A stretch of 64,000 nt of DNA from CBDCWT01 sp965223305 (GTDB taxonomy: Bacteria; Planctomycetota; Planctomycetia; Pirellulales; Pirellulaceae), in contig CBDCWT010000013.1 of assembly GCA_965223305.1 (NCBI GenBank), positions 124,001 through 188,000 on the forward strand, read 5' to 3'. Shown piece after piece: positions 36,269 to 46,250 of this stretch. A program made the position numbers and the translations under genes. Positions within the stretch are counted from its first letter, which is position 1. Each line of letters starts with the position of its first letter. The notes beneath the pieces are model-generated. The model was not told where the DNA came from. It ran no database searches and saw only the letters and a program-made list of their open reading frames with translations.

Positions 36269-37796
36269 TTCGACTGTTGCACTTCTATTGACGAATTCTA
36301 AGTGATTTCCTATTAGCACCTTCTGCTGTTTGTGGCCATGCCAATTCACACGGAAGGAGCGGTCGCATGGAAGCGATATACGAGACACGGAAGCAGGAGT
36401 TGTTGGATGAGTGCTCTGTGGATCCCCGGGTCTTTGAACAGGTGATACCGCGGTTGGAGCGGTTTATGGCACCCTTTGTCGAGAACTTGGTGCGTCGAGA
36501 ACAAGTAGAGCATGCTCAGACGTTTGTCCAAGGCTTGCTTTCCGATCTCGATGCAAAGAACACGGAGTCGATTGCTTATCGTTTCGAACAAGAACGAATG
36601 CCGCTGCAATGGTTTATTGGTGTCTCCGGCTGGGATGATAAACCGCTGCGCAAAGAGCTGGTCCGCCAAGTGGGTCAGCAGTTGGGCACAGAAGACGGTG
36701 TGATCGTTTTCGACCCTTCCGGATTTCCGAAGTCGGGGAAGGGCTCGGTCGGCGTTGCGCGTCAGTGGTGTGGTCGCCTGGGAAAGGTCGACAACTGCCA
36801 AGTGGCCGTTTACATGGGATACGCGTCGAGCGAAGAGCATGCATTGGTGGATACGCGATTGTATCTTCCCAAGGAATGGACAAAAGATCCGAAGCGGCGA
36901 AAGAAGGCAGGAATCCCCAAAGGAACCCGGTATCGTACGCGACACCAGTTGTGCTTGGAGATGCTGCAAGAACACGCTGATCAGCTGCCACATGAGTGGA
37001 TTGCCGGTGATGACGAGATGGGCCGTCCATACTGGTTTCGCCGCCGTTTGAACAACATGGACGAACAATACCTCCTGTCTGTCGCGTCGAACACTTTGAT
37101 TCGTGATCTGCACGCCGACCCACCTCCGTATTCCGGTCGTGGCAGACATCCCAAACGTCCTTGGCTGCGAGTTGACAAGTGGGCTTCGTCTCTCAGCGAC
37201 AGCGAATGGACGGAGATCGACGTGCGCGACGGCGCGAAAGGCCCACTGATCATTGAGGCCGTGAAACGTAGCGTTGTGGGGCGTACCGACAAACGACAAG
37301 AAGGACACGAAGAAGTATTGGTCGTGATCCGTTACAGAGACCGCGATGATCAAACTGTCGTCAAAACAGATTACTACCTTTCCAATGCGAACGTTGAAAC
37401 GCAATTGAGTGAATTCGCACGTGTGGCAAAGGCTGAACATCGAATCGAAGAATGTATTCAACGAGCCAAGAGTGAAGCCGGCCTGGCGGACTACGAGGTT
37501 CGCAACTGGATCGGCTGGCATCACCATCAGACACTCTCGCTCATCGCCACTTGGTTCTTAGTCACGGAAGCCCGGCGGGGGAAAAAAATGGACGCCAGCG
37601 ATCACCGTTCAACAAATCCAAGAGGGTGTCGCATCAATCATTCACAAACGATTCGAATGCGGTACGCTCTCCCACGTTCTTTGGGAAAGCGAGGAGTGGC
37701 TGAAGCGAAACGAACTAGCTCGCTTGTACCACTGGAAACGACGTAAACGATTGGCTCCCTTGAATGTTAACAAAAGACAAATCTAAAACAGTCGAA
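36269..37796 (+). mobile_element. IS701-family insertion sequence (1528 bp)
   Basis: The ends are TTCGACTGTTGCAC at 36269 and the reverse complement of TTCGACTGTTTTAG at 37796, giving 10-bp perfect terminal inverted repeats. TTAG stands on both sides (36265-36268 and 37797-37800), a 4-bp duplication that fits the YTAR target known for IS701. One transposase gene fills it. Outside the element the two halves of a gamma-glutamyltransferase gene join in frame. Confidence 0.93.
36367..37786 (+). CDS. IS701-family DDE transposase, C-terminal frame break
   Basis: The transposase begins at ATG 36367 and shows IS701 marks: FDPSGFPKSGKGSVGVARQW (first catalytic Asp region), AGDDEMGRP (second Asp) and AEHRIEECIQRAKSEAGLAD with a catalytic Glu. 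The zero frame stops at 37746, but its last 60 residues are not family-like. From the GGGGGAAAAAAATGG run (37577-37590) the +1 frame reads WTPAITVQQIQEGVASIIHK and on to YHWKRRKRLAPLN, with a stop at 37784-37786 just inside the IS end. So the native C-terminus lies in +1. Either one extra A has been gained or called, or frameshifting restores the protein. Confidence 0.88.
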
Positions 37797-38857
37797 TTAG
37801 AGATCAGCCAATCAACTGGTACGTCAGCGAATTCCATGTCTGCGTAATACTGAGCACGGTCCTCAAAAGCGAGCTTCTTTGCCTCGCTGAAGAGATGCAG
37901 GTGCTCTGCTGAGTTGGGTTCGAGCTCGCCGATGTCGAAGTTCTCCAATAGGTTAAGAATCTGCAGCGCTGCGATACCTTGACCGTTCGGCGGAATCTCC
38001 CACACATCCCAACCTCGGTAGCTGCTGCTCACAGGCTCAACCCAGGTTGCTTCGTGGTCCCGTAGATCTTTGAGACTCATCTTGCCGCCCAGTTCCCGCG
38101 ACTTAGCGACAATTCGCTCGGCGGTTTCTCCTTCGTAAAACGCTTCCGGGCCACTCTTCATGATTGCTTCCAATGAAGACGCGAGGAGCGGATTCTTGAA
38201 GACGTCACCGTACTTCAGACGACGGCCATCAGGACGATAGAGCTTCGCCAAGCTCGGATTCTGCTGGGCCGAGAAGCCGAAACTCCTGGAAATGATCGGC
38301 GACAGCGGAAAGCCACTCCGTGCATACTCGATCGTGCTCGCCAAACACTCGCCCAGGTCGAGCTTTCCAAGCCGGCTGTTCAGAGTGGCCCAACCGCTTA
38401 CACATCCAGGTACGCTCCAGCTGAGAGGGCTTTTTCGAGGGATCGCCTTCAGGCCCAGCGCGTGCGCGGACTCCAAGCTCCAGTCGTACGGCGCTCGGCC
38501 ACTGGCATTCAGGCCGTAGAGTTTCTTGTCGCGCTCGATCCAAACGATGGCAAACAAGTCACCACCGATCCCGTTGCTCGCCGGCTCGGTCAACCCTAGC
38601 ATGGCATTGGCACAGATAGCTGCGTCGACGCAGTTGCCACCCTGCTTGAGAATGTCAATTCCGGCTTGCGCCGCCAAAGGTTGACTTGCGCAAACGATGC
38701 CGTTCTGGCAGACAACGGTCGAGCGATTTCCATTGCGAGACCTCAGCAAATCCGAGTCAATCCGGGCGGATATGTCTTCGGTTGCTCGAAGTCCACCTGC
38801 ACCGGCGGCTACCAACGAAGTGATGCCGGAATATTGAAGAAACTGCCTGCGCTTCAT
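37797..38857 (-). pseudogene. Gamma-glutamyltransferase, N-terminal part
   Basis: From the ATG at 38857 (GAGG about eight bases upstream) there is a Tat-like leader (MKRRQFLQYSGITSLVAAGA) and typical GGT large-subunit sequence: ASQPLAAQAGIDILKQGGNC, DAAICANAMLGLTEPASNGI, GGDLFAIVWI and PPNGQGIAALQILNLLENFD. The reading runs DVPVDWLIS at the junction and then into the IS right end, stopping at 37715. GGT transfers or hydrolyses gamma-glutamyl groups, for example from glutathione, in the periplasm. Without the small subunit it should be inactive. Confidence 0.92.
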
Positions 38858-39330
38858 CTTCGTACCTCTGATACTCCTGAGGAACGGGACACACTCGAAA
38901 CTACGCACGAGATTCTACGGCAGGACAGCAGGTCTCAGCAACGAAAAGTCCCAGATGCCGCAAATGGATACGAGTCGTTCCTGGAGTCGCGCTCCGATCG
39001 TCGGCTACGAGTGGACGCTAAGCGACGTCGATCGGGCGACCGGGCCGCGCGTTGCGCGGGCCTATTCAAATCCAGGAACTGCGATCAGGTGATCCCGAAT
39101 CAAGTTTGAACTTGCACGGGGGACCCCACTACAATGAGGAAGTTCAGGCCGGTCACCGACTGTGTGAAAAACCTCATCTCTCACGGCAATTCGAGATTTT
39201 GAATTACGAGATGACTACTCGGGATCCGTCGCGTAAGTCACTGCCAACCTTGGACAAGCGCCGGCGGCAAATCGGTAAACGAACGGAATTGGAACGACAG
39301 AACAATCTGCACCTGGGCTTTCGACCTTCA
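38858..39330. other. Intergenic region after the GGT start
   Basis: About 470 bases between the divergent GGT start and the lipoprotein start. No gene is supported. An open frame from 39052 runs through it into the lipoprotein, but its first 93 residues lack any leader or family likeness. Confidence 0.5.
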
Positions 39331-39906
39331 ATGTGTCAACCGAATTGTCACCTACCCAAGTTGACGCAGTTATCACGAGCAGCCGTTCTCGCGTTGCTGC
39401 TATCTGGTTGCGATCAAAGTGCGACAGAGGATGCACCACTAGAATGGCGGAGTCGACATCTGCCAGTCGATCTTGACTATTCGCCTCCGTGGACCTTGAT
39501 AACACCTTCGCAAGACTCTCAACATCGAGTGGTCGTCGGACTCATCGATCAGAACGACGGGAAGTCGTACGTAATCAAAGTCGACGCGGACGTTCCGCAA
39601 TCCGAGGTGTCCGATAGTGCCTATTTCGACGCCGTCAAAGAGCAAATGACCACTCATCGCGCTGGGAACACCCTAGTCGACGAGCGCGACGTTGAGTTAC
39701 ATGGTGCAATCTTTCACAGGTTTCGCTTTACAATGCAGAATCCGAAATGGGATCATTTATTTTGCCAGGTACTCTACGTGCGTCGGACTGGTACTCATGT
39801 GATAAGCTGCCAGCTAAATTTCCCGATCGAAAGCGTGTCGCGATTAGAAATGCCAACGTCGCTTGTCGAATTGAACCGGAGAATTCGGCTCTTTGAAAGT
39901 GGCTAG
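39331..39906 (+). CDS. Putative lipoprotein of unknown function
   Basis: A 191-residue product from the ATG at 39331. The leader ends in a lipobox (AVLALLLSGC), followed by DQSATEDAPLE and a single compact alpha/beta domain (YSPPWTLITPSQDSQHRVVV, then YFDAVKEQM and LFCQVLYVRRTGTHVIS) that vaguely recalls PsbP- or DUF1795-like folds. No family was firmly recognised. The nearest downstream gene is a membrane protein on the same strand, so they may form a two-gene unit. Confidence 0.65.
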   Translation: MCQPNCHLPKLTQLSRAAVLALLLSGCDQSATEDAPLEWRSRHLPVDLDYSPPWTLITPSQDSQHRVVVGLIDQNDGKSYVIKVDADVPQSEVSDSAYFDAVKEQMTTHRAGNTLVDERDVELHGAIFHRFRFTMQNPKWDHLFCQVLYVRRTGTHVISCQLNFPIESVSRLEMPTSLVELNRRIRLFESG

Positions 39907-39999
39907 TCGAGCTTCGCGTTGAGGCCGGATCGTCGCAAGAAACGACCGTTTGAGACACTGAACGTCGAGTTTCGGGTTGGAGTCGTGCTCTCCGGTCAC

Positions 40000-40809
40000 A
40001 TGATGGCAAGCAACGGAACTTCTGCGAAGAGTTCATTGCTCGGGGCATCAGTGATCGCTTTCACGCTGTGGTTGTTGGCCTTTGTGCCGACCGCCGTATC
40101 GATTCGAGTCGTGATGACTGAGCCTCGGTCCATCGGGACGCATCCACTCCTCGCCTGTTTCGCGTTGGCGCTGGCGACCTCACTCATTTGTCTACTAACG
40201 ACCGTGTCCACGCTTGCCGAGCACCGTTTTTTCGTTCGGATTTCGATCATCGTTTTGGGAGTCGCCGGAATTGTCGGCATTCAACGTCCAGGGCTGCACA
40301 TTCCCACTTGGAGGGTTTCCGAGTTTGTGTTGGCAGGTGGTTTGACCGTTAGTGCTGTTTTTCTTCTATCCTGTGTTTTGAGGATTCTGCGTTTTCGAAT
40401 CGCCTCGTCTGCAATGGACTGTCAGCGGGCGGCTGTTCAGTTCCCGCTTGTCGACCTATTCAGCATCGCGACGGCTGTCGCATTCGGGCTGGCGGTCATT
40501 CGCGCATCGGGCGTCGAATGGTATTCCGGCGACGTGACCTACTATACGCACCTCACGGCGCTGAGCCTTTCATTCACTCTGACCACCGTTGTGACGCTTG
40601 CCATTGTGCTCGGCACGGCCAGTTGGCACTGGTGGATCTTTGCGGTGCTGATTGCCCCGGTCGGATATCTCCCGGCAACAATGGTCGCGAGCCAGACGCT
40701 TTTCGCCCCTTGGTGGTGCGGTGCGTTGACCGCCACTCACACTATCCTGATCACAGGCCTCTTCATCGTGCTTCGTGCACGTGGAATTCGACTAATCCGA
40801 GTGCAATGA
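40000..40809 (+). CDS. Multi-pass membrane protein of unknown function
   Basis: About 269 residues from the ATG at 40000, the first of two adjacent ATGs. It has about seven hydrophobic helices, for example ASVIAFTLWLLAFVPTAVSI, LLACFALALATSLICLL, FFVRISIIVLGVAGIVGI and LTTVVTLAIVLGTASWHWWI. No conserved motif was recognised. The frame opens earlier with a TTG at 39919, but that leader is basic and not hydrophobic. Confidence 0.7.
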   Translation: MMASNGTSAKSSLLGASVIAFTLWLLAFVPTAVSIRVVMTEPRSIGTHPLLACFALALATSLICLLTTVSTLAEHRFFVRISIIVLGVAGIVGIQRPGLHIPTWRVSEFVLAGGLTVSAVFLLSCVLRILRFRIASSAMDCQRAAVQFPLVDLFSIATAVAFGLAVIRASGVEWYSGDVTYYTHLTALSLSFTLTTVVTLAIVLGTASWHWWIFAVLIAPVGYLPATMVASQTLFAPWWCGALTATHTILITGLFIVLRARGIRLIRVQ

Positions 40810-41193
40810 TCGCTGGAGCGTCTATGGTTGAGTCGAAAACGGCAATTGACCGGTCTCATCAAACGACCGAGGTTTCTGAGACGCGTCGAATGTCTCAGAT
40901 TCCGATATCTTCTATCGTAATCGAGCGGTCCCGGAGTGACACAATGGCCGGAGCGGCCGTCGGGCTGCCGCCAAACGGCTTGCCAAACATCTCAAAGACC
41001 TCAAATCAGCCAACACGGATACGCGTGAGGCTGCCGCAGAAGCGACCCGAATTGGATCGGAGGCGAGACCAGCCGTGCTATCAGCGAAACAAAACAACCC
41101 AGCGCTTATGCGAGAAAGCTCGCACATCGTCACCGATCTGTGCCCCACTCGGCCGCGACGCATCAGCGAGGACTCATCTTTCTGTTACTATGT
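40810..41193. other. Intergenic region with possible HEAT-repeat remnant
   Basis: About 380 bases between convergent genes. In one plus-strand frame near 40960-41085 the translation reads RRAAAKRLAKHLKDLKSANT then TREAAAEATRIGSEARPAVL, which resembles two HEAT-type helices. It has no start or domain context. It may be a fossil of a gene now lost. Confidence 0.35.
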
Positions 41194-44100
41194 TCAGAGG
41201 TGGCGGATGAGAGCGGTCATACGTTGCGCTTCGACCGCTTTCTTTATCTCCGCTTCAGTGCGTTCGATGTCGCCGTGCCCTGACGGCAGTTGCTTTTGTT
41301 GAAGCTTTAGCAGAGTGACAAGAATTCGCTCTGCGTCCTCGTACCGGTCCTCACTAATCCGTAGTTCGCCCAGACGAAACATCGCTTCGAGTGTGGAGGG
41401 ATAGGCTTCGATCTCTTTGAACGACGAGGCTTCCCAAAGTCGTAGAATGCCTTCATTGCCAACGGTGGCGAGCGTGTTTCCATCGGGTGAAAACGCGACT
41501 CCCATGACGGCATTCGTATGTGCGTGAAAGGTACGCAGTTGCATGCCCGTTGCTACATCCCACAGAATAACGTTGTGGTTGGGGCAGCCAGAGACCAACG
41601 TTTTCCCATCCGGCGAAAAGTCAAGGCCCCAGGGCGTGGGTCCGCTCAATACACGGAGTTTCTTGCCGGTAGCGAAGTCCCAGAGGATGATCTGGTTCCC
41701 GCCACCGGTGGCCAGCGTCTTTCCGTCTGAACAAATAGCGATGGCTCGCGAATGACTTCCGGTCACGATTTGCCGGTCCAGTTCCCACGAATCCGTGTTC
41801 CAGATTCTTACGATCCCGTCATGACACGTCGCAATGAATTGAGCACTATCGGGAGTGAAGGTGATGTCGGACAACACACGGTCATGTTTGAAGACAGGCG
41901 CTCCGCCAACCTCCTTCAGGTCGCTGACTCGCCAGACTTTGAGGTCGGATTGTTTCGGGGTGGGGTTGTAAGCATAGCCCGTGCCGATCACCAGGAATCT
42001 CCCATCGGGTGAGAAGGCCAGTGAACCGCCCCGCGCGTTAAGCGGTATCGGATCAACACTGACCCTGGCATCGAGCCTTGCCAGCTGCTGGTCCTTACGT
42101 AAATCCCACACTAACACATCCGTACGACCGTCCATCGCCAGCAGATTGTCCCTTGATATCGCAACGCTGTTGCTAACTAGTGCGGGGAACCGCTGTGTTC
42201 GCCCGGTAGCGACGTTGATGGTTGATGTTCCATGCTTCTGCCCCGCAATGGCTACCGTCGTTCCATCCGGCGAAAAACAAAGGCGCATTGACCGCGGGTC
42301 CACCTTCTTCGTTCGCCTCAACGCGACTTTTCTCCGCTCGTGACTTTCATCTTCGACGGTCAATTGCACCACGGACCGATGTGGGCCCCGCAGCAAAAGG
42401 GCCAGTTGGAATCGATCCAGATTACCAAGTTCAGTCAATTCTCCGTGCGTGTCGCCAGAGAACGCAATGATACGGTCGCCTACGCGAATTTCGCCGCTCA
42501 CCGCGTCGAGATATTGTGAGTCAATACTCGCGACCTTAACTCCTTGTGCCGAGTTCTCGAAAGTCAACCCCAAACGTCCACTGAACAGGTCTTCCCCGAA
42601 TTCCGCGACTTCGTATTCGCCCTTCACTCGTTCGACATCCCAGAGCTTGGAGACCCCCTTGGCATAGGAGGCAAGCTTGGTCCCGTCCGCGGAAAAAGCG
42701 AGAGACCCAACGCCGCCAGACAGGTGAGCCTTGATCGAACGAAGAAGAACAGGACGAACCGACGATGGTAGGCTACCGGTGAGTTCAAAAGGGGTGAGCG
42801 GCACTGCGCCAGCAGCCGGCGTTTCGGGAACGGATGCTGAGCTTTCCCGCCACGGGCTAGCGTCATGCTGCTCTCGGTTGCTGAGCTCCATTAGTGCCGA
42901 CGTGTCCCACAAATCGATTGTTCCGTCGATGCCTCCGACTGCCAACCGGGATCCGTCCGGAGAAAACCTCAGTACGCTGAGGAATCTGCCATGGCTACTA
43001 ATGGTGAGCTTGTGTCTTGGGTCGCGCCGAAGACGCAAGTGCAGCATCCCCGTTGTATTGGTGTGCACCATGACTTCGCCGTTGGGCGACCACGTGCAAG
43101 CCGCTGTCTGACCGCGATGGTCCCATGTTACCGGTGGGTGTTCGTCAGAGAACATCGTTACTTGCCAGTAATCTGGGTGCCCACGCATGAGGAAAGATCG
43201 CCCGTCGTCCCGAAGCTGAACAGATCCCGATCCTTTTGGCAGCTTCGCTTCGCCGGGGAGGACGAGGGATTCTACGGCGACGGGCTCATCCCCCGACAAG
43301 TTCCAAACCTGCGCCGTTTGAGCTTCCGATGTCCACGCCGCCAGGAACTCACCGCGGGCAGAGAAGGAACAGTTTGCGTGGGGGATCTCAATCACTGGAT
43401 CGCCGGTGGCAATTTCGATGAGCTGCGTCTCTTCATCGAGCTTAATCGCCGCCCAGCGGCCATCCGGCGAGAATGTGACGTTCGTCGCATCCCCACTCCA
43501 CTTCGTTGCGAAACCAGTGCCCGACTCGTCCCATTCGTGGATACCCCTATTATTCGCCGTTCTTAGCTTACCCTCGATGGACGTCGCCGCACCGGTTGTT
43601 TCCCTGATCGTGATAGCAGCACTCCTGTAGAGTCGCGTCCATTGGTAACGCCACGAGAACTCCCGAAGATCCTCAGACCCATCAACTGGAATCCAGGCGG
43701 CAAGTAACTCTTCGATCTTCTTCAGATCACCGTTGGGACTATTCCAAAGTTGGTCGGCGAGCTGCATATTTGCGGCATACAGTTCACGCCGCCGATGCTC
43801 CGCAGTATTGCCTGCTAGTTTCTCGGCAGCTACCGCCCGAATCCGCTGTTGCTCCTTGGTTTTTTCGGCCGCGTTTGCGGCTCTAGTCTGTCGATTCGCC
43901 TCAACGAGTCCGATGCTCGTACCAATCAAACCAAGAACGAGTGAGGTCAAGAGCAACGAGGCAATAAGCACCGACGTGCGGTTGCGGCGCACAAACTTCT
44001 GCAGCTTGTAGCCTGCCGACGGCGGCCGGGCCTCCACTTCGTCGTTACTCAGAAAACGCTCAATGTCCTGAGCGAGATTGCTGGCCGACTCGTAGCGCCG

Positions 44101-45174
44101 GTTGCGTTCCTTGTCCAGCGCCTTCATCACGATCCAATCGAGATCGCCGCTGAGGAACTGTTGCAGCTTCTTGGGGTCCGTGTCCCGCTGCATGGCAATC
44201 TTGGCCTGGGCCTCACCCAATGTGCTCAGACGCGTCGATGGCCTGGGAGCTTCCTCCTCGGCAATCAGCCGCTGCATCTCGACAAAAGCGGTGTTCCGCA
44301 ACCGCTCTGCATCCAGCGGTGTCGTTCCGGTCAGCAGTTCGTAGAGCATCACACCGAGTGAGTAGATATCGCTGCGTGTATCGATATCGAGCCCGCTCAT
44401 CTGGGCTTGTTCGGGGCTCATGTAGACCGGCGTACCAACCATCTGACCGTAGGCGGTGAACAGCGTCCTTTCTGTGAGTTGCTGACTGATGGCCTTCGAG
44501 ACGCCAAAGTCAATGACTTTGGGCACCGGCTTGTTGTCGTGCAACGTAACCATCACGTTGCTGGGTTTGAGATCGCGGTGGATGACTCCTTTTTGATGCG
44601 CGTGCTGAATGGCGTGGCAGACAGTGACGAACAGCTCGAGTCGCTCGTGGTTGGAAAGCTTGTTGCTATCGCAGAACTCGTTGAGTGGAACCCCCTTCAC
44701 TAGTTCCATGGCGAAGAAGGGGCGGCCACTATCTGTTTCGCCGGCGTCGAGCACCCTCGCAATATTCGGATGGTCCATCAACGCCAGCGCCTGCCGCTCG
44801 GCCTCAAACCGGGCGATCACCTCTTTGGTGTCCATGCCCGGTTTAATGATCTTTAGGGCGACCTTACGCCGGACAGGCCTCTGTTGTTCGGCCATGAAGA
44901 CGACGCCGAAGCCGCCTTCACCTATTGGTTGCAGGAGTTTGTATCTCCCGATGTTGGATCCGGCCCGTTCGGAGAGGCTGCCGCTGTCGACGGTGGGGTT
45001 CACCCCAACCCCCGGGGATTCCAGAAAACTCCCCAACTTGTCTTGGTCGGCCAGCATCGCTTCCACACGAACTCGCAGCTCCGGTTCGCCGGCACACGCG
45101 CCCTCGAGAAAGGCGGACCGTTCTCCCGGAGACGCCTTCTGTATTGCAGCCACAAAGATCTCACGTTCATTCAT
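41194..45174 (-). CDS. Membrane Ser/Thr protein kinase with WD40 propellers and an embedded PDZ domain
   Basis: A 1326-residue planctomycete-type kinase. Cytoplasmic kinase domain (about 77-375): glycine loop IGEGGFGVV, K108 in VALKII, H199RD201LKPSN, D222FG, and TPVYMSPEQAQ. One membrane helix follows (401-421, SVLIASLLLTSLVLGLIGTS), then a coiled linker. The large C-terminal part holds about nine WD40-type blades (FSPDGSRLAVGGIDGTIDLW, FSPDGKTLVSGCPNHNVILW, FSPDGNTLATVGNEGILRLW). Between blades, around 865-955, lies a PDZ-like domain (LGLTFENSAQGVKVASID, then GEIRVGDRIIAFSG). It lies about 125 bases downstream of a same-strand ECF sigma gene, a recurrent pairing in which the kinase is thought to control the sigma factor. 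Confidence 0.92.
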   Translation of the reverse strand: MNEREIFVAAIQKASPGERSAFLEGACAGEPELRVRVEAMLADQDKLGSFLESPGVGVNPTVDSGSLSERAGSNIGRYKLLQPIGEGGFGVVFMAEQQRPVRRKVALKIIKPGMDTKEVIARFEAERQALALMDHPNIARVLDAGETDSGRPFFAMELVKGVPLNEFCDSNKLSNHERLELFVTVCHAIQHAHQKGVIHRDLKPSNVMVTLHDNKPVPKVIDFGVSKAISQQLTERTLFTAYGQMVGTPVYMSPEQAQMSGLDIDTRSDIYSLGVMLYELLTGTTPLDAERLRNTAFVEMQRLIAEEEAPRPSTRLSTLGEAQAKIAMQRDTDPKKLQQFLSGDLDWIVMKALDKERNRRYESASNLAQDIERFLSNDEVEARPPSAGYKLQKFVRRNRTSVLIASLLLTSLVLGLIGTSIGLVEANRQTRAANAAEKTKEQQRIRAVAAEKLAGNTAEHRRRELYAANMQLADQLWNSPNGDLKKIEELLAAWIPVDGSEDLREFSWRYQWTRLYRSAAITIRETTGAATSIEGKLRTANNRGIHEWDESGTGFATKWSGDATNVTFSPDGRWAAIKLDEETQLIEIATGDPVIEIPHANCSFSARGEFLAAWTSEAQTAQVWNLSGDEPVAVESLVLPGEAKLPKGSGSVQLRDDGRSFLMRGHPDYWQVTMFSDEHPPVTWDHRGQTAACTWSPNGEVMVHTNTTGMLHLRLRRDPRHKLTISSHGRFLSVLRFSPDGSRLAVGGIDGTIDLWDTSALMELSNREQHDASPWRESSASVPETPAAGAVPLTPFELTGSLPSSVRPVLLRSIKAHLSGGVGSLAFSADGTKLASYAKGVSKLWDVERVKGEYEVAEFGEDLFSGRLGLTFENSAQGVKVASIDSQYLDAVSGEIRVGDRIIAFSGDTHGELTELGNLDRFQLALLLRGPHRSVVQLTVEDESHERRKVALRRTKKVDPRSMRLCFSPDGTTVAIAGQKHGTSTINVATGRTQRFPALVSNSVAISRDNLLAMDGRTDVLVWDLRKDQQLARLDARVSVDPIPLNARGGSLAFSPDGRFLVIGTGYAYNPTPKQSDLKVWRVSDLKEVGGAPVFKHDRVLSDITFTPDSAQFIATCHDGIVRIWNTDSWELDRQIVTGSHSRAIAICSDGKTLATGGGNQIILWDFATGKKLRVLSGPTPWGLDFSPDGKTLVSGCPNHNVILWDVATGMQLRTFHAHTNAVMGVAFSPDGNTLATVGNEGILRLWEASSFKEIEAYPSTLEAMFRLGELRISEDRYEDAERILVTLLKLQQKQLPSGHGDIERTEAEIKKAVEAQRMTALIRHL

Positions 45175-45298
45175 GTCCTGGCTCGCTTAGTTGGAGAAAT
45201 CCACTACTAGCCAGTGCGGATTCCAGCCGAGAACTCTGCAAAGATTCTGCTGATTTCCCAAGTTTTTTCGCGGGTGGGGCTACGGAGCTGCACTTTGC

Positions 45299-45856
45299 CT
45301 AGTCGTCGAGAATCTCACGTCGTAGCCAGGATCGGGCAAAAGACCAAATGTAATGTGCCTGACGAGTGGAAACCCCAAGGACATCCGCCGCTTCAGACAT
45401 TGTCAGCCCCGTGAAATACCTTAGCTTCACCAGGTCTGCCGAAACCTTATCCGTCTCGGCCAGCTTGTCGAGCACGTCGTGGACCGCCAGTACCTCCTCT
45501 GATTTGATCGGGGAAGCAATGTCGCCATCCGGGACGTCCGATCGCTGCAAGTCACCTCCTCGTTTCACCGCTTGCTTGCGGCGGGCGCTGTCGACGAGGA
45601 TGCGCCGCATTGCCTCCGCTGCGGCGGCAAAAAAATGCCCTCGACCATTCCATTGCTGTGCTTGCTTGGACTCGACGAGATTTAAGTACGCCTCGTGCAC
45701 TAGCGCAGTGGCCTGTAGGGTTTGCCCCGGCTTTTCATTCGCCAGTTTCGCGCGCGCGAGTTTCCGGAGCTCGTCGTAGACGAGCGGCAGCAGCAGCTCG
45801 GCCGCACTGCCATCTCCCGCATCGATTCTGGCGAGGATCCGCGTTACGTCCGTCAT
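45299..45856 (-). CDS. ECF-type RNA polymerase sigma factor (TIGR02999-like)
   Basis: A 185-residue sigma factor. Region 2 includes LVYDELRKLARAKLANE and HEAYLNLV. Region 3/4 includes FFAAAAEAMRRILVDSARRK, VSADLVKLRYFTGLTMSEAA and the helix-turn-helix DVLGVSTRQAHYIWSFARSW. This planctomycete/acidobacterial group usually sits beside a Ser/Thr kinase of the WD40 or TPR type, as here, and probably responds to phosphorylation and not to an anti-sigma factor. The fragment at 61324-61512 is the C-terminal part of another member. Confidence 0.93.
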   Translation of the reverse strand: MTDVTRILARIDAGDGSAAELLLPLVYDELRKLARAKLANEKPGQTLQATALVHEAYLNLVESKQAQQWNGRGHFFAAAAEAMRRILVDSARRKQAVKRGGDLQRSDVPDGDIASPIKSEEVLAVHDVLDKLAETDKVSADLVKLRYFTGLTMSEAADVLGVSTRQAHYIWSFARSWLRREILDD

Positions 45857-46250
45857 GAGCGTAGTCTACAAGAAACCAGGCAGTTGATCCCGCCGTGATT
45901 CTCTGATTTTTTGGTAGGGCGCTTACTTAACTTTCGCGCCGACCGCTAAGGTGCAGAAGTTGGACAAACCTCTGTCTCGATTGGTCCGCCCAAACTGCTG
46001 TCGGTCTGAAAGACCGCTGAGCATCGCGGCAGCTACCCTCTTTCTGGGCGGATTCAGTCTCTCTCTTCGGTCGGTGTGACGCCGTCAGACGATCACACGC
46101 TTTCGGTCAACGGATAGTCGAGATCGCCGTTTGTTGTTGGCCTCGACGAGCAGCGTCGGGTGAGATAAGCCCTCCGGAGAGAGTCCTTAGCATTGTCACC
46201 TGACCGTACTGAGTTCATGTGTGATGTCAATTGCGGGCCGATGTCTACGA
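45857..46250. other. Intergenic region upstream of the ECF sigma gene
   Basis: About 390 bases. No gene is supported. It should contain the ECF-kinase promoter. A short GGCGC/GCGCC inverted pair flanks an AT-rich stretch near 45915-45940 but is too weak to call an operator. Confidence 0.45.

Noticed and set aside
36346..37527. Minus-strand frame of 393 residues inside the IS
   Set aside because: Antisense shadow of the transposase.
39052..39330. N-terminal extension of the lipoprotein
   Set aside because: It would bury the lipobox; no leader-like or conserved sequence is present.
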